Shown: piece after piece, positions 46,547 through 56,536 of the stretch
Position numbering within the stretch: position 1 is the stretch's first letter
Layout: each line of letters starts with the position of its first letter
Source of the DNA: Vibrio inusitatus
Lineage (GTDB): Bacteria; Pseudomonadota; Gammaproteobacteria; Enterobacterales; Vibrionaceae
Assembly (NCBI GenBank): GCA_024346935.1
Contig: AP024879.1
Coordinates: forward strand, 248,001 to 312,000
Direction: 5' to 3'
Length of the DNA: 64,000 bases
The notes under the pieces: generated by a model
Databases searched by the model: none
Told to the model about the DNA's origin: nothing
The model's input: only the letters and a program-made list of their open reading frames with translations
Position numbers and translations under genes: made by a program

Positions 46547-47676
46547 AAAACATACTCTTAGCTGTTACAGGGGCAAGTCCTCAGGTGTTAACCGAAACCG
46601 TTTATGCACTGCATGCACAGGGTAAACCAATGCCTGAAGAGGTGTTTGTTATCACCACTAAGACCTCTAAGCAAATGCTGGTGGAAGGACTATTCGAACA
46701 AGGGCATTGGGAGAAATTACTTCAGGAATATGGGTTAGGTGACATACATTTCCCTCAGGACAACATTTGTTGTATTGCCGATGAGAATGGCGTTTTGGTC
46801 GATGATGCTAAGTCAGAAGAAGATCAGACGATTATGGCTGATTTCATTACTCGTAAAGTTGCTCAGCTGACGTCTCAGGATGACGTTGCGATACATGCAT
46901 CTATAGCGGGGGGGAGAAAAACCATGGCATTTTACATGGGGTATGCCATGTCATTGTATGGGCGAGAGCAAGATGTGCTCAGTCATGTGTTTGTTAATGA
47001 CGAGTTTGAGTTCGTTAAGGATTTTTATTTTCCAACCCCTGACGAGCAATGGATAACGGGTAAAAATGGACAAGGATCGTTAAATGCTCAGCTTGCCAAG
47101 GTAACCCTTGCTGAAATACCTTTTGTTAGGATGCGAAAGCAGTTTGAAAATAAACTGCTAGAGCAGATAGAAGAACAGACGTTTTCTAAAACGGTTGCCA
47201 TGATGAATAATGCGGCGACACAAAAAGTGGATATTAATATCAACACAAAGAACCGATCCATTTCGGTGTTGGGTATAGATATGAAAATATCCGCCAAGTT
47301 ACTAGCGTTATATTTGTTTATTCTTAATCAACCGAATCGTTCTATAAAAACGGGCACTAAGTTTGTAAAAGAAGTAGAGCACAGCAAACAATATTTAACC
47401 TATTTTCACGAAATGAACGGTGACGCTCGAGTGTATTGTACTTTTGGCTTAGAGGATGTGATTGACTGGAAACAGTCGAACCTTTCAGATTTAAAGCCAA
47501 TGCAGTCAAAATATGTGCAAGAAGTGCTTAGCCAGTTTCACTCTAAACTAGCAAAAAGCCTACCTGTTGAAGTAGTAGATAAAATAAAAGTTCATTCCGA
47601 TGGCGTAAAAGGTGGGGCTACTTATAATATTGATGAATCGATCAATGTCATTTATAGCGGGCAACCATTTAATTAA
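46543..47676 (+). CDS. CRISPR-associated CARF-domain protein (NE0113/TIGR02584 type)
   Basis: The 377-residue protein opens with MKNILLAVTGASPQVLTETVY, the nucleotide-pocket start of the NE0113 group of CARF proteins. The second CARF signature, SIAGGRKTMAFYMGYAMSLYG, lies near residue 122. CARF domains bind, and in ring nucleases degrade, cyclic oligoadenylate made during type III CRISPR defence. The C-terminal part (about 225-377) contains a winged-helix-like stretch, ISVLGIDMKISAKLLALYL. It is therefore more like a CARF-HTH regulator or ring nuclease than an RNase effector, and no HEPN R-x4-6-H motif is seen. No cas gene or repeat array is in the window. The gene overlaps the broken frame upstream. 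Confidence 0.8.
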   Translation: MKNILLAVTGASPQVLTETVYALHAQGKPMPEEVFVITTKTSKQMLVEGLFEQGHWEKLLQEYGLGDIHFPQDNICCIADENGVLVDDAKSEEDQTIMADFITRKVAQLTSQDDVAIHASIAGGRKTMAFYMGYAMSLYGREQDVLSHVFVNDEFEFVKDFYFPTPDEQWITGKNGQGSLNAQLAKVTLAEIPFVRMRKQFENKLLEQIEEQTFSKTVAMMNNAATQKVDININTKNRSISVLGIDMKISAKLLALYLFILNQPNRSIKTGTKFVKEVEHSKQYLTYFHEMNGDARVYCTFGLEDVIDWKQSNLSDLKPMQSKYVQEVLSQFHSKLAKSLPVEVVDKIKVHSDGVKGGATYNIDESINVIYSGQPFN

Positions 47677-47875
47677 ACAATAGTCCTGTCGATCATAAAA
47701 TAAATAGTGGCTTTAGATTGTTGAAGCTGATACTTTTTGACGAAAATATAAAAATAAAGCATGGGTTTTTCTTGCTTTAAATATCACATCAGCCTGACAT
47801 TAATCTTACTTAAATTATCAATAAAACAACTAATCTATCAGTGACGGAATAGATTGTTTGTAATAAGGATATTAA

Positions 47876-50800
47876 ATGAAAACTCAGATGAAGTTATTCA
47901 TTAACTTTTTCAGTATGTTATACATACTTAGCTTTACCACTAATGCATTTTCTGCGTCAGTAACCCATGTATCTGAAGGTAAAATCGATAACAAAACCAG
48001 TATTGTTATTAGCTTAGAAGGAGCAGTTCGCCATCCTCTTGATATACCAGTGGTTAAGGACGATAAGCGTCTCGTTGCAAACTGGAATTTATCTGCGGAT
48101 AGAACCTTTCAATACTTGCCGATTAAACAATACGGAGTTGGTGAATATTCGGTTTCTTTGACTGGCGTGCAACGCGGTGATCTAGATAAGGTCGAACTTA
48201 TCTCGATTTACGAGTCTTCGCCATCAGTCAGAGTGCTAGGCCAGGGGCCTTTTATTAATGCCAGTGGGGACAGGGCCGTCCCTATCGAGAGCGTTAATGC
48301 AACAGGTGCTTTGGTTTCTATCTACAAGGTGGAAGATACGCCGAAACTATTTTCTGAATTCTACTATTCAAAGAGATTAAGTACTTGGTCAGCTCAGCGC
48401 TTGAGAAAGAACTTTTCCCACCAAACCGATCTAAGTTTTAAACTTCCCCCAGCTGATGCTAATGAGTCGACGGTATCAAACTTAAAGTTGCCAGATGAAC
48501 TCTCTAACGGCTGGTATATCGTGGCAATAAAGCCAACTAATTCTTTTGACGACCCAAGTATTTTTCATGTATTGCTCTCGGATATTGGGTTGCAGGCGAA
48601 GGTGTTTGATAAGCGAGTGTCTTTGCAAGCTATAGACTTGAAAGCGAATCGTCCTTTGCGAAGTGCTAAAGTTACATTGCTTGGCAAGGATGGAGTTCGC
48701 GATAGTGCAACCTTGAGTAACGGGTTTGCTCAATTTGATTATGCCAAACGGTCTAGTGACGATGTGTTTGTGGTGGAAACGGGTGATTCCATTGCTGTGT
48801 TACCACTAAAAGAGGTTCCGTTAGATCTGTCTGACTTTGATGTCGGCGGAGAGAAAGACAAGGTCCTTAATGCGTTTGTATTCTCAAACCGAGATCTATT
48901 TAAGCCAGCTGAGAATGTACCGGTGAATATTGTAGTGCGAACGGATTCTGGCGAGCTTAGTGAGACTAAGAGTGTCTTTGTAGAAGTGGTTGCTCCTGAT
49001 GGGAAAGTGGCCATATCACGCACTTTGAATGAATCTTTGACGGGGTTTTTCTCACTAGATTTTGCCATTCCAAGTTCAGCGAAATTGGGTAAGTGGAGTC
49101 TTAATGTACGCTCAAACCGCTCGTCTAAGAACAACTTAGGTTCGTTCAATTTTAATGTGTCCGAGTTTGTACCAGAGCGAATGGATTTATCGGTCACGCT
49201 TCCAAAATCCGTTACTGCTGGTGAGGCGATTGTAGGTACTGCTGAGGGACGCTACCTATTTGGGCAAGTAGCGGATGGCAACAAGCTGAAAATCAGCTCA
49301 ACGCTGCGTTCAATTGAGCATTTTTCGGGTAAATATAGCAACTATTTTGTCGGCAAGAAAAAATACATCTCTTATCGTCAAACTCCTGATGCAGTTGAGA
49401 TTAATCTTGATGCAAAGGGGATCGGAAACTTCACTTTAGATTCAATCTCCTCAAGTGCGCTGGACGGCCCTGCTTTATTGACGACGAACAATCAATTGTT
49501 TGAAACGGGCGGTGCGACCACGACTCGAGTCAGTAAGGTACTTGTCTCCAATGGTAAATCGATCGTAGGTGTACAACCAGCTTCAGAACAATTTGGCTAC
49601 TTTGAAGATGCTCGCTTTAGTTTAATGTTACTTGATGAACTCGGTGAAAAGGCACTTTCAGGCTCTATTAATATCAAGGTAGAACGTAACCGAGGTGGTT
49701 ACTACTGGATATACAATCAAAGCTCTGGTTGGGATTTACGACGTGATGACAAATGGAGAGTGGTCGAGTCTAAATCAATTGATATCAACAGCAACCAGAA
49801 CGAATTAACGATCCCGGTTGAATGGGGTCAGTACCGTATTATTGCCACTGCACCAAGCGGTCAAGAAACCGTGTATCGATTTTACGTTGGATGGCGTGAT
49901 GGTGATGAGCAAATCCCGGTAAAGCCTGACCAACTTGCAATGAAACTAGATAAGGAAAGCTATCTTGCTGGTGACTATATCAATGTGGATATTACATCTC
50001 CTATTGATGGCGTTGTATCTCTTGAGTTGATAGGTGATAAAACCTATGTGCAGGAAACGGTTACGATTAATGGCAAGCAAAAAGCACGAATAAAGCTACC
50101 AAGTAACCTCGAAAGGCATGACCTTTATATTGTGGCAACGTTAGTCAATGCGAAGCAGTCATACGTCCGTCGTTCGCTTGCAGTCGCACCAGTAAAACTG
50201 TATCGCGAGCATCGAAAGCTTAACGTTGATATTGATGCGCCTTCAAAGCTTGAGCCATTCACAACGCAAAACATCAAAGTGAAGGTATCGGGTCAAACCG
50301 ACCTTGATGAGGCTTACGTTGTGCTTTCGGTAGCGGATAAAGGCATTATTAATATGTCTCGTTACCATGTTCCTAGTATTTTTGATTGGTTTTACGGACA
50401 CAAACGTTTGGGTGCCGATATCATAGATCTTTACTCAAGGCAGTTTGAAACGCGTCCTTCTTCGTTTATTCGCCACAGATATGGCGGCGATGAAGATGCG
50501 AATAGCAATAAACCAATAGATGACTTAGTGGAGAGTAAGACATTCAATACCGTGCTTGCGCCCGTTAAGGTCAACGGTAAAGGTGAAGCGAATATTGCTT
50601 TAGAGGTACCGGATTACAATGGTGAAGTGCAAGTGGTTGCGACAGTATTTGATGGCAATAAGTTTGGTCAGAGAGTCGAAGACATCGCAGTGAGTGCACC
50701 CATTGTAGCTGAGTTATCGGTACCTAGGTTCTTTGCCACGGACAATCATAGTCAGGTGATGGTTGAAGCATCAAACCAAACCGATAAAACTCAAACAGTT

Positions 50801-52513
50801 GAGTTAACGTTGACTGCTGCTAATGGAGTGTCACTGCAGGGCCAAACCAGTAAAATTGTAGAGATCGCCCCTCAGCAAAAGGCTCACTTCCCTGTGAAGG
50901 TGGATGTTGGCACTGTTGTTGCCATGTCTTCTTTAACTTTGCATGTACAAAGTGATGTCTACAATATTGAGCGAAGCTGGAATGTTCCTGTTCGCTCACC
51001 TTCTCCTTACATAACTAAAAAAACTACCAGAACCCTAGCGCCTGGTGACTTTATCAACGTAACACAAGCACAGTGGAACGGTGTATTGCCGGTGGATCAT
51101 GGCATCAGCTCAATATCCTTTAGCCGAGTTCCTGAGATTGAACCTAATGCGTTTGTGCAAGGCTTGTTCCGCTACCCGTATGGCTGTGTCGAACAAACCA
51201 CAAGTACCGCGTATCCATGGTTATTGGAAGATGAGTCCCTTGCTCCAATTAAAGAGCGAGTGTTAGGGGATCGCACTGACAAGGACATGTTACAGCGCGC
51301 GGTACTGCGCCTAGCCGATTATCAAAATGCAAGCGGTGGTTTTGGTTTGTGGGGCCGATCCTCTCGTGAGGAAGCATGGCTTACAAGCTATGTCGCTAGC
51401 TTTTTGTTTGAAGTCAATGAGGCGCATTCAGGCTTAGTGAGCAAGTCGGTAATGGATAAAGCATTTAACCGTCTGCGTGACTATCTCTATGAAAACTATA
51501 CTAATGATGACAAAGCTTACGCGGGATATGTATTGTCACGTGCCGGATTACTCTCTTACTCTGATGCTAAGTCGTACCTATCTAAACTAAGCTCGGACAA
51601 CAGACTAACCAATGCTTACTTAGGCGCTGTGTTCTATAGCTTGGGGGATATGCGTACCAGCAGGAAATATGTTGCACAGGTGAAGCGCAGCAGAGAGTTG
51701 TACGGTCGTGATTATTATTACGATAGTCGATTGTCATCACACGCTAAGATAGTCTCGATTGTCAGTGACCTGCAGTCACAAGGTCCAATTAATGACCAGT
51801 TGGCAGAGCTTCGTATTGAGTCAGCCAAAGCAATATTTAGTGATCTCAATGCCAGACAATACTTCAGCACGCAAGAAAAGTATGCGTTGGCCAAAGCAGG
51901 CTTTGAGTTAAAAGCATTAAATGAGCAGCAAGTTCTTGTTTCTTACAATGGCCAAGAAATAAGCATGCCTGAGCCTGTTGCTATGGCTAAGGGTGATAAA
52001 TTCTACAATTCATCGAGTGATGTTGTTTATGTGACTGAATCCATTGAGGGTTATGCAGATCCTCGTGTACTCGAAAGCTCCGTACCGTTTGAGAAAGTAA
52101 CCAGAGACTACTTCGATACCAGTGGTAAACCCTTATCGCGTTCTTCTATTAATGTAGGTGATACAGTGATTGCTAAAGTCACCGTTAAATTGAAAGAGAA
52201 CATTGATAGAGCCATGTTAGTTGATTATTTGCCAGCGGGTATGGTGTTGGAAAATCCCAACTTTACGGCTTCCAAAGAGCTATTGGAGTCACTTGGCTTT
52301 GAATCTACTAGTTCTGAAATGGAAGAATTTAGAAATGACCGGTATGTGACTGCTTTGGGTCTTAGAGGAAATCGCACCTATCACTTTTACTATGTGATGC
52401 GTGCTGAAACACAGGGGATTTCTGATGTCCCTAACGTGTTTATTGAGGACATGTATGCGCCAGAACGCTATATCTACCAGCCTGGCTTTGTGCGTAGTTT
52501 GAGTATCAAGTAA
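47876..52513 (+). CDS. yfhM: Bacterial alpha-2-macroglobulin (YfhM-like)
   Basis: The 1545-residue protein has an N-terminal signal sequence (about residues 1-27, ending near AFSA). A lipobox is not seen, unlike E. coli YfhM, so the protein may be periplasmic and soluble or anchored differently. Macroglobulin-type beta domains fill most of its length. The reactive thioester motif CVEQ lies near residue 1103 in PYGCVEQTTS and is followed by the helical thioester domain (QNASGGFGLW). The protein traps proteases that enter a breached envelope. Its stop overlaps the pbpC start by one base, and this pairing is well known: it couples protease trapping to peptidoglycan repair. It marks return to resident chromosome after the accessory region. 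Confidence 0.92.
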   Translation: MKTQMKLFINFFSMLYILSFTTNAFSASVTHVSEGKIDNKTSIVISLEGAVRHPLDIPVVKDDKRLVANWNLSADRTFQYLPIKQYGVGEYSVSLTGVQRGDLDKVELISIYESSPSVRVLGQGPFINASGDRAVPIESVNATGALVSIYKVEDTPKLFSEFYYSKRLSTWSAQRLRKNFSHQTDLSFKLPPADANESTVSNLKLPDELSNGWYIVAIKPTNSFDDPSIFHVLLSDIGLQAKVFDKRVSLQAIDLKANRPLRSAKVTLLGKDGVRDSATLSNGFAQFDYAKRSSDDVFVVETGDSIAVLPLKEVPLDLSDFDVGGEKDKVLNAFVFSNRDLFKPAENVPVNIVVRTDSGELSETKSVFVEVVAPDGKVAISRTLNESLTGFFSLDFAIPSSAKLGKWSLNVRSNRSSKNNLGSFNFNVSEFVPERMDLSVTLPKSVTAGEAIVGTAEGRYLFGQVADGNKLKISSTLRSIEHFSGKYSNYFVGKKKYISYRQTPDAVEINLDAKGIGNFTLDSISSSALDGPALLTTNNQLFETGGATTTRVSKVLVSNGKSIVGVQPASEQFGYFEDARFSLMLLDELGEKALSGSINIKVERNRGGYYWIYNQSSGWDLRRDDKWRVVESKSIDINSNQNELTIPVEWGQYRIIATAPSGQETVYRFYVGWRDGDEQIPVKPDQLAMKLDKESYLAGDYINVDITSPIDGVVSLELIGDKTYVQETVTINGKQKARIKLPSNLERHDLYIVATLVNAKQSYVRRSLAVAPVKLYREHRKLNVDIDAPSKLEPFTTQNIKVKVSGQTDLDEAYVVLSVADKGIINMSRYHVPSIFDWFYGHKRLGADIIDLYSRQFETRPSSFIRHRYGGDEDANSNKPIDDLVESKTFNTVLAPVKVNGKGEANIALEVPDYNGEVQVVATVFDGNKFGQRVEDIAVSAPIVAELSVPRFFATDNHSQVMVEASNQTDKTQTVELTLTAANGVSLQGQTSKIVEIAPQQKAHFPVKVDVGTVVAMSSLTLHVQSDVYNIERSWNVPVRSPSPYITKKTTRTLAPGDFINVTQAQWNGVLPVDHGISSISFSRVPEIEPNAFVQGLFRYPYGCVEQTTSTAYPWLLEDESLAPIKERVLGDRTDKDMLQRAVLRLADYQNASGGFGLWGRSSREEAWLTSYVASFLFEVNEAHSGLVSKSVMDKAFNRLRDYLYENYTNDDKAYAGYVLSRAGLLSYSDAKSYLSKLSSDNRLTNAYLGAVFYSLGDMRTSRKYVAQVKRSRELYGRDYYYDSRLSSHAKIVSIVSDLQSQGPINDQLAELRIESAKAIFSDLNARQYFSTQEKYALAKAGFELKALNEQQVLVSYNGQEISMPEPVAMAKGDKFYNSSSDVVYVTESIEGYADPRVLESSVPFEKVTRDYFDTSGKPLSRSSINVGDTVIAKVTVKLKENIDRAMLVDYLPAGMVLENPNFTASKELLESLGFESTSSEMEEFRNDRYVTALGLRGNRTYHFYYVMRAETQGISDVPNVFIEDMYAPERYIYQPGFVRSLSIK

Positions 52514-54645
52514 TGAAGTTGAGAGTCATTAAAGCACTTACCATCGCCACAGCTTGTACTGTAGCGATGGTGATAGCCTGCTGGTTTGCTCTCAACGGGC
52601 TGTTTCCTTTGCCTGAGAAAAGCACCAACAACATAGCTATGAATGTATTATCAGCGGAGGGTGAAACGCTACGGCAATTTGCCGATTCCAATGGGACGTT
52701 CCGCATTCCTGTCAAAGTAAATGACGTTTCTCCCATCTATATCAACTCATTATTGGCTTATGAAGACAGCCGCTTTTACTCTCATAATGGGGTGGATATT
52801 AAGGCTTTGCTGCGAGCAGCTTACCAACGAGTTCGTTATGGAAAAATCGTCTCAGGTGGTTCTACGGTTACGATGCAGGTGGCTAGAGTGTTGTACCCAA
52901 TAGAACGCTCTTATGCTGGTAAACTGCTGCAAATCTTTCGAGCTTTGCAGCTAGAGCAGCAGTACAGCAAACAACAAATCTTGAATTTGTATCTAACGCA
53001 TGTACCTATGGGGGGCAATATTGAAGGCGTTGAGGCAGCAAGTCAGCGATACTTCGGTAAGTCATCTCACAGTCTAAATATATCTGAAGCTGCACTATTA
53101 ACTGTGATACCTCAAAGGCCAAGTGTCTATCGCCCAGACCGTTATCCTGATAACGCCAAGCTAGCTAGAAATAAGGTACTAAGGCGTCTTATTCAAGAGG
53201 GAATGTTGTCAGAGCAAGAATATGAATTGCTGAAAGAGGAACCTGTAGTCGCTGGTCGATTGCCCATTAAACGTAAAGTCCCTTTACTTGCTAGGGAGCT
53301 AAAAAGTCACGCAGTGAACCAATCCATCGTGGGTACCTTCATCGTTAAAGAACTACAACAAGATGTCGATTCAATAGTGGCGCAGCGATTTAGATCGCTG
53401 TCTGACGATCTGTCAGTTGCTGTGATGCTTGTCGAGAATACCTCGGGAAAAGTACTGGCCTATAAAGGGTCATTGGATATGGATAATACACGCAGCTTTG
53501 GTCACGTGGATATGACTAAGGCTGTGCGTTCTCCTGGCTCTACCTTGAAGCCTTTTGTGTATGCAAAAGCGCTAGATGAGGGTTTGATACATTCAGAGAG
53601 CCTGCTCTTAGATATCCCGATGGAGTTTGGTGATTATAAACCTCAGAATTTTGACCAGCGCTTTCAAGGCGAGGTATCTGTTAGCGAGGCACTGCAGCGC
53701 TCAAAAAATGTCTCAGCGGTTTATCTACTCAGCCAGTTAGGCGTTCCCAGTTTTGTGAATAGTATGCAGGTGATGGGCTCTTCGTTGCGATTAGCGGATA
53801 TGAATTTAACCGTAGTGTTAGGTGGCGGCGGCTCTACCTTGCGCGAGTTGGTGATGTACTACACAGCGTTAAGTCGAGAGGGTATATCCATTAAACCTCG
53901 TCTTAGCATAGATGCTTCGATTGAAGAGTCGAGATTGATAAGTGCTGAAAGTGCATGGATAACAAAAGCCATTTTACAAGACTTGCGCGCTCCTGATCGT
54001 CCAAGAGCTAAATATGGGCGAAAGATAGCTTGGAAAACAGGCACAAGCTTTGGTTATAGAGATGCATGGGCGATAGGAACTAGCGAGGATTACACTGTGG
54101 GTGTTTGGATGGGAAGGCCCGATGGTTCACCCTATGTAGGTCAAACGGGGGCAACAATGGCTGCGCCTATCTTATTTGACGTATTTGATTTGTTGCCAAA
54201 AGACAAACAGAAAAACACGAAACCAGAATCAGTAGAGCGTGCCCAGATATGCTGGCCTAGTGGGCAGGCTGCCGCAATGGTTTCTCCGGACAACTGCCTA
54301 GAAAAGCGAACAGCTTGGACTATTGACGGTGTCACGCCAAGAACCTTGCGAAGAGATATGCGTTTGTCCTCATCCAATAAATGGCCACAAGAGCTTCTGT
54401 CTTGGAAGCAGAAACATTCTCATTCGGAACGCTTCATCGATATCATCCAACCGCAAGATGGCAGTCACATTTACCCTTATCAGGGGCAAATGCTAACACT
54501 TAAAGCATCAAGCCAGGATGTACGTTGGTATCTAGATGGCGTGGTCAGTACGAGTAGCATCGAAGCTCAATCTTTATCAGGGCAACATGAGATAAAAGCT
54601 TGTAATCAAAATACCTGTAACGCAATCCAAATTACAGTTCACTAA
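52513..54645 (+). CDS. pbpC: Penicillin-binding protein 1C
   Basis: The 710-residue protein has a membrane anchor at about residues 7-28. The glycosyltransferase domain has the catalytic-Glu sequence YEDSRFYSHNG near 81 and SGGSTVTMQ near 115. The transpeptidase domain has the active-site Ser in SPGSTLKPF near 340, SKN near 397 and KTGT near 508. A C-terminal BiPBP_C-like beta domain completes it. The motifs are intact, so the enzyme should polymerise and may crosslink peptidoglycan. It is translationally coupled to the macroglobulin gene. The next gene starts 21 bases after its stop and may be cotranscribed. Confidence 0.95.
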   Translation: MKLRVIKALTIATACTVAMVIACWFALNGLFPLPEKSTNNIAMNVLSAEGETLRQFADSNGTFRIPVKVNDVSPIYINSLLAYEDSRFYSHNGVDIKALLRAAYQRVRYGKIVSGGSTVTMQVARVLYPIERSYAGKLLQIFRALQLEQQYSKQQILNLYLTHVPMGGNIEGVEAASQRYFGKSSHSLNISEAALLTVIPQRPSVYRPDRYPDNAKLARNKVLRRLIQEGMLSEQEYELLKEEPVVAGRLPIKRKVPLLARELKSHAVNQSIVGTFIVKELQQDVDSIVAQRFRSLSDDLSVAVMLVENTSGKVLAYKGSLDMDNTRSFGHVDMTKAVRSPGSTLKPFVYAKALDEGLIHSESLLLDIPMEFGDYKPQNFDQRFQGEVSVSEALQRSKNVSAVYLLSQLGVPSFVNSMQVMGSSLRLADMNLTVVLGGGGSTLRELVMYYTALSREGISIKPRLSIDASIEESRLISAESAWITKAILQDLRAPDRPRAKYGRKIAWKTGTSFGYRDAWAIGTSEDYTVGVWMGRPDGSPYVGQTGATMAAPILFDVFDLLPKDKQKNTKPESVERAQICWPSGQAAAMVSPDNCLEKRTAWTIDGVTPRTLRRDMRLSSSNKWPQELLSWKQKHSHSERFIDIIQPQDGSHIYPYQGQMLTLKASSQDVRWYLDGVVSTSSIEAQSLSGQHEIKACNQNTCNAIQITVH

Positions 54646-54666
54646 ACGTATGGTTAGTTCGAAATT

Positions 54667-55185
54667 ATGATTAAAAAATTCTTTCTTGTATCAGCAATTA
54701 TGCTGGTTGGTATCCCTATTTATCTGGCTTGGCTGCCTTTTAAGATGGTGATGAACTCGATTGTTCCTAGTGAGGCTATCACAACCAGTATTAACGATGA
54801 CATTCGCCAAGGTCTTTTAGAACAGCCAGCTTTTATCCAAAAAGTGGAGTCGCATAAAGGCTCAGCCAAAAGATACTTGTATCGCACACCACTCACCATG
54901 TTTACCACTGTCGATACTGGCCTCTACGATGTGTACGCCACCTACATCAATGACAAGGGTGAATGGGTGACAAGAATGGGTGTTTACCCTGATAAGAATG
55001 CGGAAGTGTTCTTCCCGAACCAGATCGGCGGTATTGAAGGAAATGTTGTTGGATTTATGATCTCGACGATCAATCAAATGCTGCAGTGGGGCATATCGAA
55101 GCCAATGATTTATCATACGACCAACAACCCTGACACCAGTTTTGTAAGCAGTGGGTATGAAGCGGTGCCCAGGTTAGTTGATTGA
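54667..55185 (+). CDS. Hypothetical exported or membrane-anchored protein
   Basis: The 172-residue protein has an N-terminal hydrophobic segment (about residues 5-25) that is an uncleaved anchor or signal peptide. The rest is soluble, with beta-rich segments (MFTTVDTGLYDVYATYI) and no Cys. The family is not recognised. It follows pbpC closely and is convergent with the next gene, so it may be the last gene of the yfhM-pbpC transcript and act in the periplasm. No function can be assigned. Confidence 0.6.
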   Translation: MIKKFFLVSAIMLVGIPIYLAWLPFKMVMNSIVPSEAITTSINDDIRQGLLEQPAFIQKVESHKGSAKRYLYRTPLTMFTTVDTGLYDVYATYINDKGEWVTRMGVYPDKNAEVFFPNQIGGIEGNVVGFMISTINQMLQWGISKPMIYHTTNNPDTSFVSSGYEAVPRLVD

Positions 55186-55254
55186 TGGTTATGGTGTAAA
55201 GGTCCAGTCGAACCAGGCCGGCCTATTCCACTGCTTTCAAATTCTTGTTACTCG

Positions 55255-56151
55255 TTAAATTGAGCTGTGATTGAGTTGCGCTAAATATCGCTCTGTTTCC
55301 AGCGCTAGCACTTCTTTGAGAGATAGTATTGTTTCTGAACTGTATTCGTTAGAGAACCAGGTTGTAGGCTTATACCATTTGAATTTTTTTAACTCTAATT
55401 CAGCAATATCATGAAGAATTCGCAATGCCATCATCTCATATCTCGCCGAAATTTCTTCTATAAATAAAGCTTGCTGTTGGACTTGATTAAGCTCTACTTT
55501 GGCTTGTGGCAATATGACTTTAAGCTTTGATATCTCTGCGTTAAGTTCTTCAGTTGCCTCTACTATTTTTTGAGCTTTTTTGTATGCGCCTTTTGAAGCA
55601 AAATACAATACGGGTACAGCAACTATTCCTCCCAGCGCAGCCATTCCACCGGTCATACCTGCTCCCCCTGCAGCCAACGAACCGCCTCCAAACCATGCTA
55701 GTGTGGCATTAGAGGCAGCAACGCCAGACAGACCAGCAATACTCGCACCAGTAGAAGCGGAGCCGACGGTTGAAACTAGAGCCCAAGCTCCAACTGCAGT
55801 TGTGCCCCCCACAACACTACCAAATCCAGCATTTGCTGCCGCATTGAAAGAGGTATTGAAGGTATTAATGCTATTGATCACTTGAGTTGAATTGGTAACT
55901 TCTTCTATTTCACATTTTTGATTCAGTACTGCTTGAACTTGTTGTAAAACTGAGTCTATTGACTTCAGGCGGATTCCAACTTGTTTAAACAACACATCTA
56001 TTTGTTTTTTTAGATTATCAACTTGATCAAATAGTGGCTGATACTCTTCCCATACTTCGTTATATGCTAATTTTGCTTCTTCAACCTTAGTTGAACCACC
56101 AAAAGTAACTACTTTCGACGTGAATCTGAGAGTGTTGTTTAATAGAGTCAT
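55255..56151 (-). CDS. Unknown protein with central Gly/Ala-rich membrane-inserting segment
   Basis: The 298-residue protein has a helical N-terminal part with a coiled coil (about residues 22-85). The middle (about 105-190) is very rich in Gly, Ala, Ser and Thr and strongly hydrophobic, with repeated GxxxG-like spacing and GGGSLAAGGAGMTGG. The rest is helical and basic. No signal peptide is seen. Such helix - glycine-zipper - helix layouts occur in pore-forming effectors and in some bacterial dynamin-associated proteins, but the family is not recognised. It is transcribed away from the MerR operon; a 385-base region lies between them. Confidence 0.55.
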   Translation of the reverse strand: MTLLNNTLRFTSKVVTFGGSTKVEEAKLAYNEVWEEYQPLFDQVDNLKKQIDVLFKQVGIRLKSIDSVLQQVQAVLNQKCEIEEVTNSTQVINSINTFNTSFNAAANAGFGSVVGGTTAVGAWALVSTVGSASTGASIAGLSGVAASNATLAWFGGGSLAAGGAGMTGGMAALGGIVAVPVLYFASKGAYKKAQKIVEATEELNAEISKLKVILPQAKVELNQVQQQALFIEEISARYEMMALRILHDIAELELKKFKWYKPTTWFSNEYSSETILSLKEVLALETERYLAQLNHSSI

Positions 56152-56536
56152 AACTGAGCCTTAGGATAGATAGTTTTCCTAGTGTATTTAGCTAGTTCAT
56201 TTAGAGAAAGGAATAGCAGTAATTCCAATAGCACCTAGCAAAATTGGGCGTCACATTCTTTAAGCAATACCCCATTTCACAATCGAATTGATAGGTTCGA
56301 CCAACACCAACTTCTGTTCAGCATTCATGATGACATGAACTGTCGTTTTCCATTAGTGGCTTTACTTGCTGATGGCGCAATATGGCAAGTGCCTCCTTTT
56401 CTAATTCGTTACACTTACTTCTTTTTCTGACTTTCGAATCATCAATCTATAGCGGTTATTAAACAGTAGAAAACCAGTTATTTGACACCGGTAGTGTCTT
56501 TGTAATACACTCCTTGTGTCAAATAAAGGTGGCACT
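56152..56536. other. Divergent intergenic region
   Basis: The 385 bases lie between the minus-strand Gly-rich protein and the MerR gene. The right end holds the MerR promoter. The rest shows no gene or strong repeat. Two short minus-strand frames (about 56260-56347 and 56318-56452) have coding-like residues but are too short to support. Confidence 0.6.
56482..56511 (+). promoter_or_regulatory. MerR-type promoter with operator dyad
   Basis: TTGACA at 56482-56487 and TACACT at 56506-56511 are 18 bases apart, the lengthened spacing seen in MerR-controlled promoters. The dyad GACAC-5-GTGTC (56484-56498) overlaps the -35 and spacer. It lies 26 bases before the start of the MerR-family gene, so autoregulation is likely. 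Confidence 0.55.

Noticed and set aside
47677..47875. Short inverted repeat AAAGCA/TGCTTT before yfhM as a terminator
   Set aside because: The stem is six pairs with no T-run after it.
56260..56452. Two overlapping minus-strand frames with coding-like residues, possibly a frameshifted gene remnant
   Set aside because: Each is under 50 codons and matches no family I recognise; the coding look may be chance.
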